NCBI RefSeq assembly: GCF_021556615.1
Contig: NZ_JAKGGD010000002.1
Location: 1-64,000, forward strand
Direction of reading: 5' to 3'
DNA length: 64,000 nt
Origin: Paracoccus salsus
Lineage (GTDB): Bacteria; Pseudomonadota; Alphaproteobacteria; Rhodobacterales; Rhodobacteraceae
Position 1 is the stretch's first letter. Each line of letters opens with the position of its first letter. Positions 8,490 to 18,693 of this stretch are shown one piece after another. The position numbers were made by a program, and so were the translations under genes. The notes under the pieces were generated by a model. It saw nothing but the letters and a program-made list of their open reading frames with translations. It was not told the origin of the DNA and made no database searches.

Positions 8490-9053
8490 ATGCCCAAGAT
8501 CAACGGCAACGAAATCCGCCCCGGCAACGTGCTGGAGCATGACGGTGGCCTGTGGGCCGCCGTCAAGGTCAACCACGTCAAGCCCGGCAAGGGTGGCGCC
8601 TTCGCCCAGGTCGAGATGAAGAACCTGCGCGATGGCCGCAAGCTGAACGAACGCTTCCGCAGCGAAGACAAGGTGGAACGGGTCCGACTGGACCAGAAGG
8701 ACCAGCAATTCCTGTATGAAAGCGACGGCAAGCTGGTCTTCATGGACAGCGAGACCTTCGAGCAGACCGAGCTTGACGCCGAATTGCTGGGCGATCGCCG
8801 CCCGTTCCTGCAGGACGGCATGACCGCCACGATCGAGTATTACGGCGACGAGGCGCTGTCGGTGTCGATCCCGCAGAAAGTCACCTGCAAGGTCACCGAG
8901 ACCGAGCCGGTGGTGAAGGGCCAGACGGCCGCCAACAGCTACAAGCCCGCCATCCTCGACAACGGCGTCCGCATCATGATCCCGCCCTTCGTGGGCGAGG
9001 GCGAGGATATCGTCGTCAACACCGAACTGTTCGAGTACAGCGAACGCGCCTGA
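8490..9053 (+). CDS. efp: Elongation factor P
   Basis: EF-P binds next to the P-site tRNA and relieves stalling at polyproline stretches. The 187-residue protein has the KOW-like N-domain with the modification loop VKPGKGGAF, whose Lys34-equivalent lies between the two glycines and may be beta-lysylated. Two OB-fold domains follow, ending [13 protein letters not shown]. No epmA or epmB homologue is nearby. The gene is monocistronic and followed by a hairpin. Confidence 0.96.
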   Translation: MPKINGNEIRPGNVLEHDGGLWAAVKVNHVKPGKGGAFAQVEMKNLRDGRKLNERFRSEDKVERVRLDQKDQQFLYESDGKLVFMDSETFEQTELDAELLGDRRPFLQDGMTATIEYYGDEALSVSIPQKVTCKVTETEPVVKGQTAANSYKPAILDNGVRIMIPPFVGEGEDIVVNTELFEYSERA

Positions 9054-9072
9054 GCGCCACTTGCGCGACAGA

Positions 9073-9103
9073 GGAACCCCCGCGGCCGCGTGTCGCGGGG
9101 TTC
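9073..9103 (+). terminator. Hairpin terminator after efp
   Basis: GAACCCCCGCG pairs with CGCGGGGTTC through one bulge, followed by TTC. It begins about 20 bases after the efp stop codon. Confidence 0.65.
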
Positions 9104-9353
9104 TTCATGTCGAAACGGGCGCCGCAACGGGCCGCGCGTTGCATCGGCTGTGCGCGCACCCCCCGGATCGCCCGGCTTTGCGATCTGGCCAGCAAATGCT
9201 GGCAAGAACCGGCGCACAAAGCGTGCACTGCGGATGCACCGGACAGGCACAGCCTGTACACCGCTTGCGGGCGTTGCGCGGCTGCCGTTGCATCGCCATT
9301 GACCCGATGCAGCCCCAAGGGCGATTCTGCAGGCAGGCAGGAGGGAGGACGCG
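9104..9353. other. Intergenic region before the fatty-acid-hydroxylase gene
   Basis: No gene recognised. One compact inverted repeat (ACAGGC-ACA-GCCTGT, 9243-9257) may be an operator or RNA hairpin. A GGAGG-like element sits just before the downstream ATG at 9354. Confidence 0.4.
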
Positions 9354-10076
9354 ATGATTCCGACATTGCGGGTGCTGATCCACATGGGCGCGCTGCAAAG
9401 GCTGGCGCCGTTCTTCATCGCCGGGCTGGTGCTGATGCTGTGGCATTTCGATGTCTGGCTGCTGCTGGCCGTGGCCTATGGCATCGTCGCGCAGTTCGGC
9501 GTCGAATACGCGATGCACCGGTTCCTGCTGCATCGGCCGCCGCCCGCCGAGCAAGGCCCCTTCAACGAGCTTTACCGCAGCCATATCGGCCATCACGAAT
9601 TTCCCGCCGAGGCCGAGTTCTTCACCGGCGGCGACCACTGGTATGCGATCCGCTTCGGCCTGATCTCGGTCGGACTGCACATGCTGGTCCTGCTGCCCTT
9701 CGCGGGGCTGGGTGCGGCGTTCCTGTGGTCCTGGGTCGCGGTCTTCGTGGGGTCGGTCGCGGCCTTCGCCTTCTATGAATACTGCCACACGCTGGCGCAT
9801 CTGGACGTGCCGAAGGAATGGTTCGGCAGGCAGGTGACCCATGCCCATCTGCGCCACCATTTCAACGACCACGAAACGAATTTCCACGTCAGCTTCGGCA
9901 CCGGCTGGATCGACCGCCTGTTCGGCACCGCCTATGACAAGGACACCGCCCGGGCGCGGTTCGACCGCAAGACGATCCTGTCGATGGGCATGGACCCCGA
10001 GGACCTGCGGCTGGTCACCGCGCGCAAGGCCTATGGCCTGCCGCCGCGTCCCGCAGCCGGTCATGCCCGGCGATAG
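9354..10076 (+). CDS. Fatty acid hydroxylase/sterol desaturase-family membrane protein
   Basis: A 240-residue integral membrane di-iron oxygenase-like protein. Hydrophobic segments near residues 18-52 and 105-135 flank the His clusters: EYAMHRFLLH (about 56-65), HIGHHEF (78-84), HTLAHLD and THAHLRHHF (around 162). These fit the multi-His iron site of the family. Homologues hydroxylate or desaturate lipids, sterols or carotenoids; the substrate here is not predictable and no carotenoid genes are adjacent. It converges on dinB with a 14-base gap. Confidence 0.8.
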   Translation: MIPTLRVLIHMGALQRLAPFFIAGLVLMLWHFDVWLLLAVAYGIVAQFGVEYAMHRFLLHRPPPAEQGPFNELYRSHIGHHEFPAEAEFFTGGDHWYAIRFGLISVGLHMLVLLPFAGLGAAFLWSWVAVFVGSVAAFAFYEYCHTLAHLDVPKEWFGRQVTHAHLRHHFNDHETNFHVSFGTGWIDRLFGTAYDKDTARARFDRKTILSMGMDPEDLRLVTARKAYGLPPRPAAGHARR

Positions 10077-10090
10077 CGGCGCGCAGCGGA

Positions 10091-11197
10091 TCAGCCGAAC
10101 AGGTCCAGCTGCGCGTCGTCCCGGCGATCGTCATGGTCGAAGCCGGACAGGGTGATCCCCAGCAGGCGCGCACCACGCGGATCGGGCAGCACCGTCGCGG
10201 CAAGCGCGCGCGCGATGGCCAGCATCTCGGCCTCGCCGGCCACCGGCCGGTTCAGGGTCCGGGCGCGGGTGATCTGCTGAAAATCCGAGAACTTGACCTT
10301 GAGCGTGACCGTCCGGCCCTGCAATTCATGCTTGCCGACATGGCGCCAGACCTTGTCGGCCAGCGCCGCCAGCGCCTCGTCCGCCTGATCCAGGGTCATC
10401 AGGTCGGCGTGATAGGTGTTCTCGGCCCCGACCGATTTGCGGATCCGGTCGGGGCGCACCTGCCGGTGATCGATGCCGCGCGAGATGTTCCAGTAATAGC
10501 GCCCCGACTTGCCGAAGCGCCGGGTCAGGAAATCCAGGTCCTGGGCGCGCAGATCGGCGCCGGTCAGGATGCCCATGGCGTTCATCCTGGCCGCGGTCGC
10601 GGGACCGATGCCGTGGAACCGGCCGACCGGCAGCGTCAACACGAAGTCGGGCCCCCGGTCGGGGGTGATGACGCACAGCCCGTCGGGCTTGTTCTGGTCC
10701 GAGGCCAGCTTGGCCAGGAACTTGTTGTAGCTGACGCCGGCGCTGGCCGTCAGCCCGGTCGCCTGGCGGATGCGCGCGCGGATGTCGCGGGCGACCTGCG
10801 TCGCGGTCTGGCCGGGCCACAGATGGTCGGTGACATCCAGATAGGCCTCGTCCAGCGACAGCGGCTCGATCAGCGGCGTATAATCGGCGAAGATGTCGCG
10901 GATCTGGGCGCTGACGGCGCGATAGACGTCAAAACGGTGCCGCACGAAGATCAGGTCGGGGCACAGCCGCGAAGCGGTGACCGACGGCATCGCCGAGCGG
11001 ACGCCGAAGACCCGCGCCTCGTAGCTGGCGGCCGCGACCACGCCGCGCAGGGACGAGCCGCCGACCGCGACCGGCTTGCCGCGCAGATCGGGATTGTCGC
11101 GCTGTTCGACCGAAGCATAGAACGCGTCCATGTCGATATGGATGATCTTGCGCAGCACCGGCTGCGCATCGGGGGCCATGTCGGCCCCTGCGCTCAT
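10091..11197 (-). CDS. dinB: DNA polymerase IV (Y-family translesion polymerase)
   Basis: A 368-residue Y-family polymerase for translesion synthesis. Catalytic motifs: HIDMDAFYASVEQ near residue 20 (first Asp) and PLSLDEAYLDVT around 120 (Asp-Glu pair). GIGPATAARMNAMGI is the helix-hairpin-helix. The protein ends AQLDLFG, resembling the QLxLF beta-clamp-binding peptide at the extreme C-terminus. It is the last gene of an ABC exporter-ygfZ-dinB operon, each junction an ATGA overlap. No LexA box is evident within the operon. Confidence 0.95.
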   Translation of the reverse strand: MSAGADMAPDAQPVLRKIIHIDMDAFYASVEQRDNPDLRGKPVAVGGSSLRGVVAAASYEARVFGVRSAMPSVTASRLCPDLIFVRHRFDVYRAVSAQIRDIFADYTPLIEPLSLDEAYLDVTDHLWPGQTATQVARDIRARIRQATGLTASAGVSYNKFLAKLASDQNKPDGLCVITPDRGPDFVLTLPVGRFHGIGPATAARMNAMGILTGADLRAQDLDFLTRRFGKSGRYYWNISRGIDHRQVRPDRIRKSVGAENTYHADLMTLDQADEALAALADKVWRHVGKHELQGRTVTLKVKFSDFQQITRARTLNRPVAGEAEMLAIARALAATVLPDPRGARLLGITLSGFDHDDRRDDAQLDLFG

Positions 11198-11913
11198 TCG
11201 GTGAAGACGCGGGCCGGTCCGGCCTCCATCCCCTCGCCCAGCCGGTCGAAGCGGACATGGGCGATGCCCCGGCCGCCCGACTGGGTGTAGAGCACGCCGA
11301 CATCGCGGCCCTCGCGGGTGATCTTCGTGCCGACCGGGGCCTCGCCGGTCACGCCCAGAACGGTCAGGCCCTTGCGCAGTTCGGTCTTGTGCTTCATCCG
11401 CGCCGTGACCTCTTGTCCGACATAACAGCCCTTGCGGAAATCGACGCCGTGCAGCCGTTCGAACCCGGTTTCAAGGATGAAGCTGTCGTTGGGGATCAGT
11501 TCGACCAGGGTTTCGGGGATGCAGTGTTCGACGCGGATCGCATCCCAGTCGCTGCCGTCATCGCCCGCCTGGCCGTAAAGCCGCCAGCCAAGGGCCGGAT
11601 GGCGCGGGTCCGCGATCGCGCCGTCGGGGGCCGGGCCGGTCCCGCGCGCCACGGGCAGGTCGGTCGGATGCAGTTCGACCTTGGAACGCAGCTTGTACAT
11701 CGACAGGCGCCGCAGCAGGTCGTCGGCCAGGCCGGCGTGGACATCCAGCAGCAGCGCGTCATCATCGGGCACGATCAGGAAATCGGCCAGATACTTGCCC
11801 TGCGGGGTCAGCATCGCGGCCCAGCAGGGTGCGCGGTTCACGTCGTTGGTGACCAGGCCTTGCAGGAATTCGACGCGGTCCTCGCCGCTGACGCGGATGA
11901 TCTGGCGGGTCAT
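11194..11913 (-). CDS. ygfZ: Folate-binding protein YgfZ (iron-sulfur cluster assembly factor)
   Basis: A 239-residue GcvT-like protein that uses tetrahydrofolate to help build or repair [4Fe-4S] clusters in certain enzymes. The signature KGCYVGQEVTARMKHK, with its essential Cys, is around residue 160. The first half shows the GcvT fold entry RVEFLQGLVTNDV. Start and stop overlap the neighbouring genes by 4 bases each. Confidence 0.93.
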   Translation of the reverse strand: MTRQIIRVSGEDRVEFLQGLVTNDVNRAPCWAAMLTPQGKYLADFLIVPDDDALLLDVHAGLADDLLRRLSMYKLRSKVELHPTDLPVARGTGPAPDGAIADPRHPALGWRLYGQAGDDGSDWDAIRVEHCIPETLVELIPNDSFILETGFERLHGVDFRKGCYVGQEVTARMKHKTELRKGLTVLGVTGEAPVGTKITREGRDVGVLYTQSGGRGIAHVRFDRLGEGMEAGPARVFTE

Positions 11914-13658
11914 GTCTGTTCTCCGAATTGCAGGTCGACGAGGCGGGCATAAGCCGCGCCGTTTGCCATCAACTGGTCATGGCTGCCCTGCTCGACAACC
12001 CTTCCGGCCTCGATCACCACGATCTTGTCGGCGTTGCGGATGGTCGACAGCCGGTGCGCGATCACCAGCGTGGTGCGACCTCGCGACAGCCGGTCCAGCG
12101 CCTGCTGCACCAGCCGTTCGCTGACCGTATCCAGCGCGCTGGTCGCCTCGTCCAGCAGCAGCACGGGCGCGTCGCGCAGGACCGCGCGGGCGATCGCGAT
12201 CCGCTGACGCTGGCCGCCCGACAAGGACGAGCCGCGCGGCCCGGCGGCACTGTCCAGCCCGTTCGCCAGCCCGGCGAGGAATTCGCTGACATGGGCGGTT
12301 TCCAGCGCCTCTGCCAGTGCGGACGGGTCGGCGTCGGGGCGGCCCATGGTGATGTTGTCGCGCAGCGATTCGTCGAACAGCGCGGATTCCTGGGCGACGG
12401 TCGAGAACTGGTCGCGCAGCACCGCCAGATCGTATTCGGCCACCGGCACGCCGCCCATCAGGACCTGGCCGCGATCCGGATCGACCATCCGCGTCAGCAG
12501 GTTGAAGACCGTCGACTTGCCTGCCCCCGACGGTCCGACCAGCGCGGTGGTCCGCCCCGCCTCGGCCGTGAACTGCAAGCCGCGCAGCACCGGCTGGCCG
12601 TCATAGGACAGCCAGACATCGCGCAGCACGATCGAGGTGTCGGTCGGCGGCTCACGGCGCGGGCCGGACAGGATCGTGGGCTGCGTGTCGAATACCTCGT
12701 AGATCCGTTCGAGGCTGGCTGCGGCGGTCTGCCAGATGCCGGCCATGCTGCCCAGCCGCCGCATCGGCTGGAAGGCCAGCGCCAGCGCGGTGAAGAAGGA
12801 CATGAAATCCCCGATGCTGCGCTCGCCCTGCATGACCTCGTTGCCGCCCAGCGCCAGCACGGCGACGAACCCGATCCCGGTCACGATGTCGGTCAGCGCC
12901 GGAATGACGCTGCTGGTCGCTGCGACCTTGACCTGGGCCTTGCGGATGTTTTCCACGATCGCGCCGAAGCGCCGTGTCTGGTCGGCCTCGGCGCGGTTCA
13001 GCCTGATCGAGACGATGCCGTGCAGCACCTCGTCAAGGCGGGTGGCGCGCTGGCTGGCGTTCAAGCGATTCTGGCGCATCTTGCGACGGATATAACGCTG
13101 CACCAGCGCGGCGGGCGCGATCAGCAGCGGCGCGCCGATCATCGCGCCCAGCGTCCAGACCGGATCGACGGTCAGCGCCACCCCGAACAGCATCACCAGC
13201 GAGATCGCGTCCCGCGTGGCGCCGGTCAGCAGGGTCGCCCAGATGCCCTGCACGGCGGCCGTGTCGCCCTGGATGCGCTCGATCAGCGCGCCGGGAGAGT
13301 TGTCGCGGAAGAACCGACCGTCCAGCGTCAGGATATGGGCCAGCAGATCGACCTGCATCCGCGTCGCGATCGACAGCGAGATCTTGGTCAGCAACGACCG
13401 GCTGGCGACCAGCGTGACGGCCCGCAACAGGAAGATCCCGAAGATCGCCCCGCCGACCCACCAGATCGCGCCCGGCTGCTTGCCGACGAACACCAGATCG
13501 AACAGCGGCTTCAACATCCACGAAATCAGCGCCAGCGTCGAACCTTCCAGCGCCATCAGCACGAAGGCCAGCATCATCGCCGCGCGATGACGGCGCAGGT
13601 AGTCCGACCACAGCCTGCGGAACAGCGAGGGCATGGGCGAGGGATCTGTCTGGGCCAT
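11910..13658 (-). CDS. ABC exporter, fused permease and ATPase (MsbA/lipid-exporter type)
   Basis: A 582-residue half-transporter that would act as a homodimer in the inner membrane. An N-terminal six-helix domain (about 20-320) is followed by an ATPase with Walker A GPSGAGKST, signature LSGGQRQRIAIARA, Walker B VLLLDEATSALD and the H-loop VIAHRLST. The start at 13658 is chosen from the MAQTDPSPMP N-terminus and an AAGGAGG element 11 bases upstream; an open frame extends 72 codons further but looks non-coding. It leads the operon with ygfZ and dinB. Lipid A or phospholipid flipping is likely by family, not shown. Confidence 0.87.
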   Translation of the reverse strand: MAQTDPSPMPSLFRRLWSDYLRRHRAAMMLAFVLMALEGSTLALISWMLKPLFDLVFVGKQPGAIWWVGGAIFGIFLLRAVTLVASRSLLTKISLSIATRMQVDLLAHILTLDGRFFRDNSPGALIERIQGDTAAVQGIWATLLTGATRDAISLVMLFGVALTVDPVWTLGAMIGAPLLIAPAALVQRYIRRKMRQNRLNASQRATRLDEVLHGIVSIRLNRAEADQTRRFGAIVENIRKAQVKVAATSSVIPALTDIVTGIGFVAVLALGGNEVMQGERSIGDFMSFFTALALAFQPMRRLGSMAGIWQTAAASLERIYEVFDTQPTILSGPRREPPTDTSIVLRDVWLSYDGQPVLRGLQFTAEAGRTTALVGPSGAGKSTVFNLLTRMVDPDRGQVLMGGVPVAEYDLAVLRDQFSTVAQESALFDESLRDNITMGRPDADPSALAEALETAHVSEFLAGLANGLDSAAGPRGSSLSGGQRQRIAIARAVLRDAPVLLLDEATSALDTVSERLVQQALDRLSRGRTTLVIAHRLSTIRNADKIVVIEAGRVVEQGSHDQLMANGAAYARLVDLQFGEQT

Positions 13659-13947
13659 GGCTGCGCTTGCCTCCTTGGGCGGATCGTCCTGACGCCCAGC
13701 CATAGCCCGTGCCGTCCATCGCGGGCAAGGCACCGGCAGCCCTGGGCGGGCGGCGACGGGCTGCCAGACCGATCGCGCGACCAGCGTGGCCGCGCATATC
13801 TCGCCGGTTCGCGCGGCGATGGCCGGGCACCCCGCGCTGCTGGTCGTGAACGCGATCGCGTCACCGGGATGCACGCCGATGATGATGGACGACCGGGGCC
13901 TCGACCAGCGGATCGCGGCCAGCCAGAAGGGCGGCGCGCCCGGGGGG

Positions 13948-14343
13948 CTATCGGGACGGCGCGTTGGTCGAAAGCCAGTCCTGCAGGAACCGGATTTCGG
14001 ATTGCTGGGCCTCGATCACCTGTTCGGCCAGATGGCGGATCTGCGGATCGTCGCCGTGTTCCAGCACCTCGCGCGCCATGTCGATCGCGCCCTCGTGATG
14101 CGGGATCATGCCGCGGGCGAAATCCACGTCGGCATCGCCGCTGGGTTCGATCGCCATGCCGTGCCGCATGCGTGCCATCGCCTCGGACATGGCATGGGTC
14201 GCGGCGGTATCGGCGGCGTGATCGGCGGCGTGGTCGTGCTGGGCCGCCGAATCGGTGGCCTGCGCGGCCGGCGCATAGGCGCCGAAGGCAAGGGCGAACA
14301 GGATCGGGCTGAGACTTGCGGCGCTGCGGGTCGAACGGGTCAT
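13948..14343 (-). CDS. Secreted DUF305 protein
   Basis: A 131-residue exported protein. Residues 1-29 look like a Sec signal peptide ending in AQA. A His/Ala/Asp-rich linker (AAQHDHAADHAAD) follows. The DUF305 core FARGMIPHHEGAIDMAREVLEHG is at about 75-97 and EAQQSEIRFLQDWL near the end. DUF305 proteins are ferritin-like helical bundles often found with copper-resistance genes, and the His-rich linker suggests metal binding. No copper genes adjoin it. About 290 bases between it and the ABC exporter start hold no recognised gene. Confidence 0.82.
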   Translation of the reverse strand: MTRSTRSAASLSPILFALAFGAYAPAAQATDSAAQHDHAADHAADTAATHAMSEAMARMRHGMAIEPSGDADVDFARGMIPHHEGAIDMAREVLEHGDDPQIRHLAEQVIEAQQSEIRFLQDWLSTNAPSR

Positions 14344-14467
14344 GGTTTTCTTCCGGATGGTTTCTGGCGAGGGTCGGGTGAGCCCAGATGTGACTGCACG
14401 GCCCGAAGCCGCAACCCAAGGCTGCCGCGCCGGTCATCACGATCCGGCGACGTCGCCCCGGCTCGGG

Positions 14468-15037
14468 TCAGTCCGCCGCCGGCATCCGCGCCAGGGTGAC
14501 CACGCTGCCGCCGTAACGGCGCTGGTCGATCCGCACCAGCGGTGGCGGAACCGGGACGGGCTGGGCGTCCTCCCACACGATGATGGCGCCGGGCGCGACC
14601 CAGCCGCCGTCCAGCGCCGAGGCGACGGCACGCTGGCCCAGGCCCTTGCCGTAAGGCGGGTCGAGAAAGATCAGACCGTAGGGCGCGTCGCGGTTCGGAC
14701 CCAGTCGCGTGGCGTCGCGCCGCCAGATATCGGTCGCTCCCATGGCCCGGGCGCGTTCGACATTGGCCCGGATCAGGGCCCGCGCCGTCACCCCGTCATC
14801 GACGAAGACCGCCCGCGCCGCGCCACGCGACAGCGCCTCGAGCCCCAGCGCGCCGGTGCCCGCGAACAGGTCCAGCACCCGGGCGCCCGGCACCGGATCG
14901 CCATGCGTGCCGTTGATCAGCAGGTTGAAGATCGCCTCGCGGACCCGGTCGGTGGTCGGGCGCAGATGCGCCGCCGCGTCGCCCGCGGCCAAGTCGGCGA
15001 GTTTCAGGCCGCGCAGGCTGCCGCCGACGATCCTCAT
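14468..15037 (-). CDS. rsmD: 16S rRNA (guanine966-N2)-methyltransferase
   Basis: A 189-residue SAM-dependent methyltransferase that modifies G966 of 16S rRNA in the small-subunit head. MRIVGGSLRGLKL is the typical start, TDRVREAIFNLL follows, VLDLFAGTGALGLEALSRG is the SAM site, and FLDPPYGKGL is the catalytic (N/D)PPY motif. It runs in the same direction as the upstream flavoprotein gene, 88 bases away. Confidence 0.93.
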   Translation of the reverse strand: MRIVGGSLRGLKLADLAAGDAAAHLRPTTDRVREAIFNLLINGTHGDPVPGARVLDLFAGTGALGLEALSRGAARAVFVDDGVTARALIRANVERARAMGATDIWRRDATRLGPNRDAPYGLIFLDPPYGKGLGQRAVASALDGGWVAPGAIIVWEDAQPVPVPPPLVRIDQRRYGGSVVTLARMPAAD

Positions 15038-15125
15038 GGATGCGTCCCGCGGCCGAGCGGGGCTGTCTGCCCCCCATCCGGCTGACGCCGGCTTCCCGCC
15101 AAGGATCGTTCCCGACCGAAGATCC

Positions 15126-16325
15126 TCACAGCAGCGCCTTGAGATCGGGTGTTTCGGCGAGGGTTTGCGGATCGGGCGAGCGGCCGGCCTCGATCAGGCG
15201 CTTGCCGATCATGTAGGCGCGGGCGTCGTTCAGCGCGTCCACGGCGATCAGCCGGTCGCGCCGATAATACCAGACCGAGCCGCCATGCCGGCCGTCGCCC
15301 GGTCGGGTGACGATGCGATCATGGCCGGCGCCCAGCCCGGCGATCTGCAACTTGGCGTCGAACTGGTCGGACCAGAACCACGGCTTCGCGACATAGGCAC
15401 GATCCGCGCCGAGCATGTTGTCGGCCACGGTCTCGGCCATGTCGATGGCGCCGCCGACGCTTTCCAGCCGGATCCGCTCGCCCTCGAACGGAAAGCTGGC
15501 GCAGTCGCCGGCCGCCCAGATCGCCGGATCGGAGCTGCGACCCCGGTCATCGGTGAGGATGCCGTTATCGATGGCCAGCCCGGCCTCGTGCGCCAGCCGG
15601 GTCTCGGGCAGGACTCCGATGCCGGTCACGATCAGGTCGGCCGGCAATTCGCGCCCGTCCGCCAGCGCGACGCCGGTGGCGCGGTCGGTCCCGGTGATCC
15701 GTTGCAGGCTGGCCGATTCCATGATGGTCACGCCGTGCGCCTGATGCAGCGCGCGGATCATGTCGGCCGTTTCCGTGGCGGCGACGCGGCCAAGGATGCG
15801 CGGCGCGGATTCGAGCACCGTCACCTCGAGGTCCAGCTTGCGCGCGACCGCCGCGGCCTCCAGCCCGATATAGCCGCCGCCGATCACGATCAGCCGGCGG
15901 CCGGGTCGCATCGAAGGGGCCAGCGCATCGACATCGGCAAGGCTGCGGATCACATACACCCCGGAAAGATGTCCGCCCGCCGCCTCGGGCAGGCGGCGCG
16001 GGCGGGCCCCGAGCGTCAGCGCCAGCGCGTCATAGGCCAGGCTGCCACGATCGGTCGTGACCAGCCGGGACGCCGTGTCGATGGCGGTGGCCGTCTCGGA
16101 CAGGCGCAGGTCTATCCGCTGGTCGGTCCACCATTCGGGGGCGCGCAGCAGCAGCCGCTCCAGCCCCATCTGCCCAAGCAGGTAGGCCTTGGACAGCGGC
16201 GGGCGCTGATAGGGCGCCACGGGCTCGGCCCCGACCACGGTCAGCGGGCCGTCATGCCCCCGGGCCCGCAGCCGCGCCGCCATCGAGGCCGCCGCCTGCC
16301 CTGCCCCTAGGATCACGATACGCAT
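15126..16325 (-). CDS. Ferredoxin/rubredoxin reductase-like FAD oxidoreductase
   Basis: A 399-residue class A ferredoxin-NAD reductase-like protein, as found with dioxygenases and P450s. The FAD-binding site is VILGAGQAAASMAARLR (4-20), the NAD site is LIVIGGGYIGLEAAAVARKL (about 148), and IWAAGDCASF is the second FAD motif. A C-terminal reductase domain contains WFWSDQFDAKLQIAG. The start at 16325 follows the family N-terminus (MRIVILGAG); an in-frame extension of 79 codons has no homology. No ferredoxin or oxygenase gene is adjacent, so its redox partner is unknown. It is divergent from the peroxiredoxin gene by 81 bases. Confidence 0.88.
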   Translation of the reverse strand: MRIVILGAGQAAASMAARLRARGHDGPLTVVGAEPVAPYQRPPLSKAYLLGQMGLERLLLRAPEWWTDQRIDLRLSETATAIDTASRLVTTDRGSLAYDALALTLGARPRRLPEAAGGHLSGVYVIRSLADVDALAPSMRPGRRLIVIGGGYIGLEAAAVARKLDLEVTVLESAPRILGRVAATETADMIRALHQAHGVTIMESASLQRITGTDRATGVALADGRELPADLIVTGIGVLPETRLAHEAGLAIDNGILTDDRGRSSDPAIWAAGDCASFPFEGERIRLESVGGAIDMAETVADNMLGADRAYVAKPWFWSDQFDAKLQIAGLGAGHDRIVTRPGDGRHGGSVWYYRRDRLIAVDALNDARAYMIGKRLIEAGRSPDPQTLAETPDLKALL

Positions 16326-16406
16326 CAGCTGTTCCCGCCGCTGGCCTGTCTTCGGGACCCAGCCTATAGTCGCGGCGAATCCGTTGCAATTCATGGAGAA
16401 CGCGCG

Positions 16407-16892
16407 ATGAGCATCCAGGCTGGAGAGAGTTTCCCCGAAGGCAATCTGCTGCGGGCCGGCGAGAACGGCCCCGAGACCGTGCCGACCGCCGAACTGGCCA
16501 CCGGCCGGGTGGCGATCTTCGGCCTGCCGGGCGCCTTTACCGGCACCTGCACCAACGCCCACATGCCCAGCTTTGTCCGCACCGCCTCGCAGTTTCGCGA
16601 CAAGGGCATCAGCCGGATCGTCTGCCTGACCGTGAACGATCCCTTCGTCTGCGCGACCTGGGCGCAGTCCACCGGCGCGACCGAGGCCGGAATCGAGGTG
16701 CTGGCTGACGCCGATGGCAGTGTGACCCGCGCCCTGGGACTTGATTTCGACGCGCCTCCGGCCGGGCTTTTCGGCCGCTGCAAGCGCTTTGCCGCGCTGC
16801 TTCAGGACGGCAGGGTCGAAGTCATCGAGATCGAGGATTCGCCCGGCGCATGCAGCGTCAGTGCCGGCGAGGCGCTGCTGGAGAAAGCCTGA
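16407..16892 (+). CDS. Peroxiredoxin of the Prx5 group
   Basis: A 161-residue thiol peroxidase that reduces peroxides in the cytoplasm. The peroxidatic Cys lies in PGAFTGTCTNAHMPSF (the family form is PGAFTPxCSxxHLP), near residue 49. CLTVNDPFVCATWA matches the second conserved segment, with one further Cys that could act in recycling. Hybrid Prx5-glutaredoxin fusions exist, but this one is a single domain. It ends 12 bases before a GC-rich repeat region. Confidence 0.9.
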   Translation: MSIQAGESFPEGNLLRAGENGPETVPTAELATGRVAIFGLPGAFTGTCTNAHMPSFVRTASQFRDKGISRIVCLTVNDPFVCATWAQSTGATEAGIEVLADADGSVTRALGLDFDAPPAGLFGRCKRFAALLQDGRVEVIEIEDSPGACSVSAGEALLEKA

Positions 16893-16920
16893 GGGCGGCG
16901 CGGCGGCTGGCGCGCCGATC

Positions 16921-16947
16921 CGCGCGGCCCGGTTTGCGGGCCGCGCG
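16921..16947. terminator. Strong hairpin between peroxiredoxin and guaB
   Basis: An 11-bp perfect stem (CGCGCGGCCCG / CGGGCCGCGCG) with a GTTTG loop lies between two convergent genes. No T-tract follows on either strand, so termination may be weak or Rho-assisted. Confidence 0.55.
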
Positions 16948-16970
16948 CTGTCCCGGTGACGCCGCCGCGG

Positions 16971-18461
<1,491 letters not shown>

Positions 18462-18622
18462 TCACGCGTGCAGGGGATTGTCCAGACCGCAGACGCCGTT
18501 TTCGCGGCCCGCAAGGCCAGACCGCGGGCCGCCCGGGACGCAAGCGACCGGAACGCGTTGCGACAATGTCACGATGCCGCAGGGTCACGGCCGCGTTTTT
18601 GCCTACAACCTTACGCTGTGAA

Positions 18623-18650
18623 TTGATTCGGTGCGGGCGCGGCGTAATCT
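18623..18650 (+). promoter_or_regulatory. Candidate promoter of the FadL-like gene
   Basis: TTGATT (18623-18628), 16-base spacer, TAATCT (18645-18650), about 45 bases upstream of the ATG at 18694. It lies in the 270-base region divergent from guaB. Confidence 0.4.
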
Positions 18651-18693
18651 GAACTCAAGGGTCAACCCCGGACCCGGGAGAGGGAGGATTTCC

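Noticed and set aside
11928-14312. A 794-codon plus-strand frame across the ABC exporter and DUF305 gene
   Set aside because: It spans several well-supported genes on the other strand, and its sequence is low-complexity His/Gln/Arg.
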